Assembly (NCBI GenBank): GCA_963682025.1 | Contig: OY821519.1 | Location: 252,948,116 to 253,012,115, forward strand | Source of the DNA: Cordilura impudica | Taxonomy: Eukaryota; Arthropoda; Insecta; Diptera; Scathophagidae | Length of the DNA: 64,000 nt | Direction of reading: 5' to 3' | Part shown: one piece after another, positions 56,915 through 64,000 of the stretch | Numbering within the stretch: the first letter of the stretch is position 1 | Layout: each line of letters begins with the position of its first letter | Made by a program: the position numbers and the translations under genes | Notes under the pieces: generated by a model | Database searches by the model: none | Told to the model about the DNA's origin: nothing | The model's input: only the letters and a program-made list of their open reading frames with translations

Positions 56915-57496
56915 GTCAGGGTTCACACAAGTCAATTTTTGTTGCGCAACTTTTTTTCAATTCTCTTTTAAAGTTGCCTTAATGTTCACACAGAGAAATT
57001 TATTGCCGCAACTTTTCGTTTTCTTTTGCTTTCAAATTCTTACATTTTTGACAGTTCACTTTATTAGCTTGTGTAAAAAGAATTTATTATTGGTCCAAAG
57101 TGAAAAATCTATTTGTGTGAAAAAATGGAAGTCAAAGAAAAAATAAAATAATAATAAAAAAAATAATAAAATAAAAGAAATAATAATAAACTTGATTGTT
57201 ATTTCGACCTTTTTGTTGTAATTTTTAGATAAAAATAATTAAGTTTGGCCTCAAGCTTAATTATTTTTATCTAAAAATTAAAAGAAATAATAATAATAAT
57301 TTTTCACAGCGAAGCAAAGAATAAAAAGAACTGTCAAATAATAAGCTGCAGCTAACTGCGTGTTTATAATTACGAATTGCACAACAAAACGAGTTGCCGA
57401 GTACAAGCAACTCCGTACCAAATACCTCTCTTCTTTCCCCTCTCTCCTACAAACTCAAGAATTGCGCAACAAAAGTTGCCTTGTGTGAACTCGGAC
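56915..57496. mobile_element. 582-bp inverted-repeat element with internal hairpin
   Basis: The left end gtcagggttcacacaagtca and the reverse complement of the right end (gtccgagttcacacaaggca) match over about 38 bp, continuing into tttttgttgcgcaa. TAA flanks both sides (56912-56914, 57497-57499). An internal perfect hairpin has 24-bp stems (57220-57243 and 57256-57279) and a 12-base loop. No transposase. The TAA duplication suggests a PIF/Harbinger-like non-autonomous element, though the long termini differ from those of the elements at 25479 and 26615. Confidence 0.82.
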
Positions 57497-57499
57497 TAA

Positions 57500-59697
57500 T
57501 ATATATCGCTTATGATTCCAAATTGCAATGAAATTTGAATCAAAAATTTTTTTTTAAATTAAAAAGCCCCTGAGATATTAAAGACAATTTTTTTTAAAAA
57601 ATTTAAATTTTTTATGAAACGACTAAATATATATTGGAATTTCGGCTTCCCTGTATTAATTGCCATTTTGCCTATCGTTCACTGTGGTATACTAATGGTT
57701 GAAAATTATCCATAAATAATTTTATTTTTCTAAAACCAGCAATTAAATTTATCGTTTCGGAACTGTAAGTCATGGAGTTTCACTTTACTCACTCCTACCA
57801 TTACTTCATATTTCTTACAATAAACCATAAATCCAGAACAGAACTTCTTTTATAATTTATATATTTTTAATGATAATTTCAAATTAATGTTATTTACTTA
57901 CAAATCTGTTATTAAAACCATCAAGCAATTTAATTAGTTTCATAAATCTTATATAAAACTATTTTTCAAGTGGTTAAGATGTACAAGGAATGAAATTTTA
58001 CTGCGCGACTACAAATCATTCATTCCACTTCATTAGAGCCAAACAAGAAAAAACAAGCAGTATAGGAAGAAAAACTATGAAAAGTTTCTTACAAAATATA
58101 ACCTCAAGATTTTAAGAGTTGCAACTCATAAATCAATATTAAGAAAAAAAGTTAAAGAAAAGGAGGAAAATAAAGAAGATATAGAAAATTTTAAATCTTT
58201 TGCAATTTTCTCTGTACATTATAAGAAGGCTTTGTTTTGTTTACTCCCTTTTATGGCAAGAAAAGTAAAACGAAACTAAGTGTTGCTGGAGTGTAATGAA
58301 TAGTGAATGAAAAAATCGTGGTATTTATAAAATTTTACGCGTTTTTCTTTTTTAATGTTTCCTCAAAATATTTTTATTGTTTCACTTTTTTTTCCAATTA
58401 TTTTTTGTTTTATTTTGTTGCTGATGTGTATTCAAGTAAGTAGTTTTATGGATTGATGCTTTGTGCTTTGGTAAAAGCATGCAAATGATGGAAAAAAAAA
58501 GAAATGAATATGTCCATGTTAAGTAAAATGCACTTCCGCTATAGCGCCTTTAACATGCCAAGCCCTCAAGAGCTTCCTTTGAAACTCACTACAAAACCTT
58601 ATGCTCTTCGCATAATTTTTCCTACATTTTTTTATATTCTGCATTTCATAATTATGCTTATGGTAGAGGAATGTTTTTTTTTTTTGGTTTTTTTTCCTTG
58701 TCTTACTTCTCTTAGCATCTTCTTTTATTTTTATTATTATTTTATGGATTTTTTTTAATATGGAATTTCCTGTTGCTGTAAGCTGGCCGGCATTCAGCCA
58801 ACCATCCATTGGCTGGCTGCTAGACAATTGTCTAGAGTGTATAATCATCGACCCCTCAGACTTAAACAATTATTGGTTTAATATGCTTTTCATAATGTTG
58901 AGTAAATACACAATACTTTGCAGAATGAGAAATGTTAAAATTATTATTATACCATTTAAAATAAAAGCAAGAATGAACGCGCAATAAAAGTATGTAAAAA
59001 CATATTAAAAAAGCAATTAAAAGATAAGAAGAATTTAAAGTATTGGATAGTTTTAATAGAATGAGTATATTAATTTTAAATGTTTCCTGAATGTAGGCAA
59101 TGGTTTGCGTATAATAAATTTATTCCTCAAAGTTGGCAGAGAATTTTTTTTATAAGTTACAATATTTAAATTATGAAATCTTTGAAAATGTATACCAGGA
59201 GGAAAAGAAAACAATACGAACTAACCAAGGTGAAAACTTGTAGGGACGGAATATAGGAATCTTATTTTAATTAGCTCTATATTAGATATTAAATACGGCT
59301 TTTAATGAAAACATAAAACTAATATATAATTTGTAGATAGTGTACTATCAATTTCTACCTAATATATGCGGCAAACCTTAAATTCTTAAATTCGCTTGCA
59401 ATTAAATTCACTGACATGAATCAGGACAAATTCATAACACCTCAACACACAGAGTGGTAAAAAATAATCATGTACTAACATAACGAAATGCAAAATAAAT
59501 CCTAAAAGTAGGCTATGTTGTTTTAATACTTGAGACATACTTGATAGAGGCTAAAAAATTTTAAGGAAAATACACTTAAAACTGAAATAAGTATGTATTG
59601 AAACAAAAACTGGCCAACAAATATTATACAACAAATAAAAACAACAGTTAAATACCAGCCTTACTATAGAGAAATTATTGGGAGAAATCTTTTTCAT
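57500..59697. other. Single-copy-looking DNA, no gene recognised
   Basis: About 2.2 kb without partner in the window. Overlapping frames at 58504-58758 (plus) and 58519-58869 (minus) lie in T-rich/A-rich sequence and show no domain. A relatively G+C-rich patch at 58775-58860 contains the perfect palindrome CTAGACAATTGTCTAG (58820-58835). Possible host intron or intergenic DNA. Confidence 0.45.
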
Positions 59698-60318
59698 CTA
59701 TATATATAAAATGGAATGTGTGTTTGTTTATTTGTTTGTTTGTACCTTATAGGAGACCAAACCTCTGGACCGATCTTCCTGAAATTTTCACAGCATTTAA
59801 CTGGGACTCTGGCATGATTTTTCGACCACGCCCACTTTTACGCCCACTTTTTTAAAATTATGTTGTTGCTCCCATATAGTTTTTAACAGATCTACTTCAA
59901 ATTGTATATACATTATACTCCAGGCGAGGTAGAAATAAACATTTCTTACGTAACGCCCCCTTTCACGCCCCTTTTCACGCCAAATTTTGTTTGAAAGTTT
60001 TAAACGTTTTGTTCTCTGTACAAATTTGTTCCTTCCAACGGATTTTTTTTTTTATTTGGTAGTATATTGCTCTTAATACTGTTAACGTCGCCATATAACT
60101 ATGAACCACGCCCACTTCACCGCCCCCTTTTTTAATTCAGATACTTATACCACTAACAATGTTTGCTATACAAAATACTTTTTTTTGTAATATGTATTTA
60201 CCTAAAGTTTTATACACTTTTGATCTACAGGTAAGGTAGCCATACATTTTTTTATTACCAAATCCCCCTTTTTCGCTCCATTTTACCTTAAATTATAATT
60301 TATCTGCTTTCAATCTTT
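59698..60318 (+). mobile_element. Helentron-like repeat, left copy lacking its 3' end
   Basis: Begins ctatatatataaaatggaat then gtgtgtttgtt, followed by ccttataggagaccaaacct and several ccacgcccac blocks. The same opening recurs at about 60318, where a second copy begins, so this one has lost its 3' terminus or is interrupted. The opening resembles non-autonomous Helitron/Helentron elements known in insects. No Rep/helicase sequence. Confidence 0.65.
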
Positions 60319-61036
60319 ATATATATAAAAATGAATGTGTGTTTGTTTGTGCTTTATAGGAGGCCAACCCCTGAATTTTTACAGCGTATTACTGTGGCTC
60401 TGGAAGGAATAATAGGCTATATAAATTTTTGATCGGACAAAGGGGCGGTGCCACGCCAATATAACCCAAAATTTGAAATCGTCATATGCCGGGAATTTTT
60501 TGACCTACGGCGGTCATTTTGGTACATATGGTATTGGCATGAATATAAGTACATACCAAAAGAAAAGTGGGCGGAACCACGCCCCTCTTTAGAAAAATAA
60601 AATATGTATCGTAAAATCTTCTAAACTACTGGAAGGATCGTCATGAAATTTTCACAGAAGGATATTTTTGCGAAATAATAAGTCCTTAAATATATAAAGT
60701 TGTTAGTGGGCAAAGGGCCGTGGTCCCGCGCATATAACCCAAAATTTAAAATCGTCGTATTTTGGCCATTTTTAACCTACGGCGATGATATTTGGTATAT
60801 ATCGTATTGAAATTAATAGAAATAGTACTACAAGAAAACTGGGCGGGACCACGCCCATTTTAGAAAAATTAAAATCCATAATAACTTCTATTAAGCCCTT
60901 GACTATATAAAGTTGTTAGTGCAATAATTAATTCTAAATTAAATAAATAATATTTTGTTAATGTATAAATATTTTTATTTTTTTTTATTTTATTTTATAA
61001 CGATGAGGGATAGCGAAGCACACCGGGTTCAGCTCG
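60319..61036 (+). mobile_element. Helentron-like repeat, right copy with 3' terminus
   Basis: Begins tatatatataaaaatgaatg then tgtgtttgtttgtgc and ends atagcgaagcacaccgggtt followed by cagctcgt, which fits the conserved 3' end of this class apart from one substitution (cagctcg for the expected cagctag). Two internal diverged subrepeats share ataacccaaaattt, aaatcgtc and acctacggcg (about 60450 and 60730), and ccacgccc blocks recur. Non-coding. Confidence 0.7.
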
Positions 61037-61449
61037 TAGGAAATAAATGAGAATATTTCAATAGCTTACAATTTCATTTACACCTGATCTATGTACATTT
61101 ATTTGGAAAATTTGATATATTAATACTATTGGAAAATATATATGGAAAAGCCTTATATAAATTTTGGAACTTAAGTTTACTTTGCCCAGAAAATTAATTT
61201 CAGAAATTTTAGACAGAATTAGACCATTTCATAATTTTCTTCATTTTCAACTCTCTCGTATTTACTCAGTTTTATCTACTGATATATCACTAAGCTTTAT
61301 ACAAGAATTTTACAAACTTTTTTTATTTCCAAAATAATCCTAAAAATAATTCAAAATTGGATGATTATTCTAATGTCAAATAATACAGTCAGCCAAGTGA
61401 CTCATACATCGCTAAGTTGTAAGAAATGATGATTAGTATGGAAATTTGT
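61037..61449. other. Unannotated A/T-rich DNA
   Basis: No coding sequence or repeat partner recognised between the Helentron-like end and the small satellite remnant. Confidence 0.4.
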
Positions 61450-61526
61450 GGAAAATTACCATTTCCTAAACACAGTACCTTTCCCAGAAAAGTACATTTT
61501 CTTAAAAAATTACGTTTTCTTAAAAA
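61450..61526 (+). repeat. Short satellite remnant (about 4 monomers)
   Basis: cagtacctttcccagaaaag, tacattttcttaaaaaatta and cgttttcttaaaaaatatg are clear units of the 18-bp satellite in forward orientation, directly abutting RepA copy 6. It is either a seed or a remnant of a larger array. Confidence 0.75.
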
Positions 61527-62109
61527 ATATGAATATATTTTGATTAAATTTAGCATATAAGCTTCAATCGACCATAGGATGAAAGCTGTTGAAATTGGTG
61601 AAAATCGGTTTATGTTCAGACCTAGTGCTCACACAAAGTACCCCCATGAGATCGAGTTATATTGTCATAATATCCAAATTATCACATAGATCTCGGTCAT
61701 ATTGGGCTTGTGTATGTTTATTACTTCCATTTATCAGTAGTCCGAAAATAAACTATATAGGACAATTCTTAGTCATAGCCCCCATATGAAGCTGCGACCC
61801 GATATTCCCTAAAATTCTCACAAAAAAAAAAAAATATTGCATAGATTTTTCTTAAATTTTATATGTATATGTGTTTTGCAAAAATAAGTGACCTTATCAA
61901 ATATAATATAGGATCGGTCCATTTTTCGACCTAGCCCCCATACAAATATAGCATGCGGTATGAACTTTTTCATATTCGAAGGCAAAAAATGAATAACAAT
62001 GCCACTCAAATTTGGTTTATACTTATTTTCTATATCTAATTAGTTGGGCCGAAGAGATACAGTCTCTAACCGCTTGGTATAGGATATCGTATAGTCGGTC
62101 TAGACTTAA
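61527..62109 (+). repeat. RepA copy 6, forward orientation, truncated
   Basis: Follows RepA copy 1 from gaatatattttgattaaatt through ccataggatgaaagctgttg, tatgttcagacctagtgctc, tcacatagatctcggtc, gatcggtccatttttcgacc and ccactcaaatttggttta to cgtatagtcggtctagac. The proximal end is replaced by satellite and the distal end by a LINE. Frames at 61589-62214 are not genes. Confidence 0.82.
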
Positions 62110-62124
62110 GGAATTAAATTTAAA

Positions 62125-62815
62125 AAAATGCAATTTACTAGAAAATAATATCCTGGAGCTGTGTGTTCTATTAGATGCCAAATTATAGTTTTTTTCAACA
62201 TATTTCAATGACAATTATGGAAGCGCGTAGGATTCTGGCCTTTATTAAACGATGGGTAAAGGAATTCAATGACCCTACAGTAACCAGACAATTATACACC
62301 TCGCCAGTAAGACCCATTTTAGAATTCGGGTTTGTTATTTGGTATTCACTTTATTTGCGGTGCCAAGATTGAATCGGTTCAAAAATAATTTCTCCTTTTC
62401 TGCTTAAGACCTTCTTATATAAATTTTTTTAATCTGCCCTCATATACAACTAGACTTTCTCAGATTGATCTGCATTTTTTAAAAAATCCGAAGAACAAGT
62501 GGCGACATATGCTCAAATTTTCTTTTGGACAACATCTCAATCAACGTTCGTCATGGTCAATTCGTTTTTACACTCCACTGTTTATCCCAGTCTGTTGTCA
62601 AAAATTTGTCGATGCTGATCCATTTAGAAGAATGTGTCATGATTTCAATGATCTCTATAATTTAACTGACTTTAAGTGATAATATTATTAAATGATAATA
62701 TTATTAAACACAATATTATGTTATTTTTAAATATCTAATCTTAAATTTCTGATTTAATGATTTGTAACTATTATTTTTATTTTTTTATAATACGAAATAA
62801 ATAAATAAAAAAAAT
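62125..62815 (+). mobile_element. 5'-truncated CR1/Jockey-group LINE, C-terminal end
   Basis: Opens with EARRILAFIKRWVKEFNDPT and LYTSPVRPILEFGFVIWYSL, and after frameshifts continues LPSYTTRLSQIDLHFLKNPK, HLNQRSSWSIRFYTPLF and DPFRRMCHDFNDLYNLTDFK then stop near 62678. It ends in aaataaataaataaaaaaaa. The same blocks in the same order occur in the 47722-51332 element, but with many differences, so it is a related subfamily. It is inserted in RepA copy 6 just after gtctagac. Confidence 0.82.
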
Positions 62816-64000
62816 TAATCTTAACATAATTTTAAAAAATTTAACCATTATAACCATTATAATTGTTACTCAATAATTTTTGTTTATAGTAAGGGTGGAG
62901 GGTATCAAAGATTCGGATTGAACACTCTTACTTATTTTTAGTTTATTTCCCTTGACCATTAATTACCCCACTCACTATAATTAATTTTGTAGTTTTTCTC
63001 CGATCCGTAATTCATGCTGTAGGGTATAATATAGTCAGGCTTCATATATAAATTAAATTAATGACATATTTGTAATCATTAGAGAAACGAAATAACTACA
63101 TACGAATCATAAAGCATTCAGTTATAAACTCTTTAAAGCTGACTTAAAAAGTCATAAAGTATAAAGAATTTCTGTAAAACAAAAGCCAAAATACCACAAA
63201 AAGGTTGATACTTAGAACTTATTGAAATTTTATGGAAACTTTTTTAAGATGATTTCTTAAAGACTTTGCAGGCTTCTATAAATTTTTTTCTACTATTTTC
63301 TTTTTTTTTTTTTATTAAATCCCCTTAAATCAGTCATATTCTTTGCTAAACTGTAAAAAAAAATTAAAGTTTTCCCATTAAACTTTTAATGTAAAAAACG
63401 AATTTTATTATAAATTTCTACTACTCGTTTTATGAGAGGCTGTGTTTATGTGTGTGCGTCTGTGTGTGTTTGTGTTTGTATGTCTGTGCGTGGGTGTAAA
63501 AAGCTTTAGATAATCAATTATTCCACACTCAGTTTCCAAGTGTTTGTAAAGGTACAACAGTACGAGTTTCTAGCTTTGTATGCTAAAGGATGTCGGCTAT
63601 AAAACAGCTTTAACAACCAAAGCTAATACTGTACACTAAGCACTTAAACAAACTAACCTTTTTTCCAATTCTATTACTACTTTGCTTAACACCTTTTATG
63701 CTTCGCCTTCATCTTCTTTTCCATCACTAAATAAAACAATTTTTTTCCTTTAAACCGATTAAATGGTGATTTGTACTTTTATGCCGGCATATTATAGGAA
63801 AAGTTAACAAACAAAAAAATACATCCATATCGAAATGTATAGAAAAAACATTAAAAAAAACTTTGTAATTTAACAATATGAACATGGAAATTATTGTGGG
63901 TTATTCTAAAGGAATTATCTCACAAACTTTAAAAATAACGAAAAGTTTATGAGGCCTTACTAATGTGGGGGACGACGTTTGAAAAATAAGGTTTTTAGTT
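62816..64000. other. Unannotated A/T-rich DNA with RepC end and GT microsatellite
   Basis: An inverted RepC terminus lies at 62890-62945 and a possible RepA-end scrap (tgtagggtataatatagtca) at 63018-63038. A gtgtgt-rich microsatellite covers about 63441-63495. No coding region was recognised to the end of the window. Confidence 0.45.
62890..62945 (-). repeat. RepC terminus, inverted
   Basis: gtggagggtatcaaagattc and gaacactcttactta are the reverse complement of the terminus at 44750-44815 (taagagtgtt, gaatccttgacaccctccac). Only the end is recognisable. Confidence 0.6.

Noticed and set aside
58504..58869. Overlapping frames on both strands (84 and 116 codons)
   Set aside because: Both depend on T-run/A-run low-complexity DNA and have no recognisable domain. 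Overlap on opposite strands with no coding signature argues for chance.

Overview
The window looks like non-coding, repeat-dominated nuclear DNA from a higher fly (Diptera, probably a calyptrate). The reasons are the extreme A+T richness, the many tatgta/tacata runs, and the mix of transposons: Jockey-type and CR1/Jockey-group LINEs, Tc1/mariner, hAT, piggyBac, Helitrons and short inverted-repeat elements. I found no convincing host gene, tRNA, rRNA or CRISPR array. Nearly every open frame is a satellite artefact, a decayed transposon gene or chance. Family labels RepA to RepE are mine, defined only from comparisons within this window, and coordinates of decayed repeats are approximate.

Layout. 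1-5.2 kb: two arrays of an A/T-rich satellite with a monomer near 18 bp, in opposite orientations. 7-12.6 kb: RepA copies, a piggyBac remnant, and a hAT element inserted inside a RepA copy. 13.7-16.3 kb: third satellite array. 17.9-18.95 kb: a foldback structure with near-identical 248-bp arms and a 198-bp tandem duplication. 19.5-23.4 kb: fourth satellite array, with a 962-bp duplication followed by a five-unit 208-bp higher-order repeat. 25.4-27.2 kb: a 5'-truncated Jockey-type LINE flanked by a 15-bp duplication and carrying two TTA/TAA-flanked inverted-repeat elements. 27.9-42.3 kb: a complex of RepB copies in both orientations, holding an intron-containing Tc1-like transposon with IR/DR-type termini and a roughly 3-kb direct duplication. 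The two duplicates serve as filled and empty sites for a Helitron and a TA-flanked element. 42.5-43.6 kb: LINE and mariner remnants. 44.7-51.3 kb: RepC and a nearly full-length CR1/Jockey-group LINE whose ORF1 starts with a PHD-like zinc finger. 51.9-57.5 kb: nested palindromic elements, the fifth satellite array and more inverted-repeat elements. 59.7-62.9 kb: Helentron-like repeats, RepA and a LINE 3' end.

No genes here act together as a pathway. The value of the window is its record of layered insertion. Transposase and reverse-transcriptase frames are broken, and three catalytic or invariant residues can be seen to be changed (Tc1 second Asp to His, mariner first Asp to Asn, LINE endonuclease Asp to Asn). 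The most distinctive features are the five-array satellite with higher-order structure, the long foldback, and the precise empty-site pairs in the RepB duplication.
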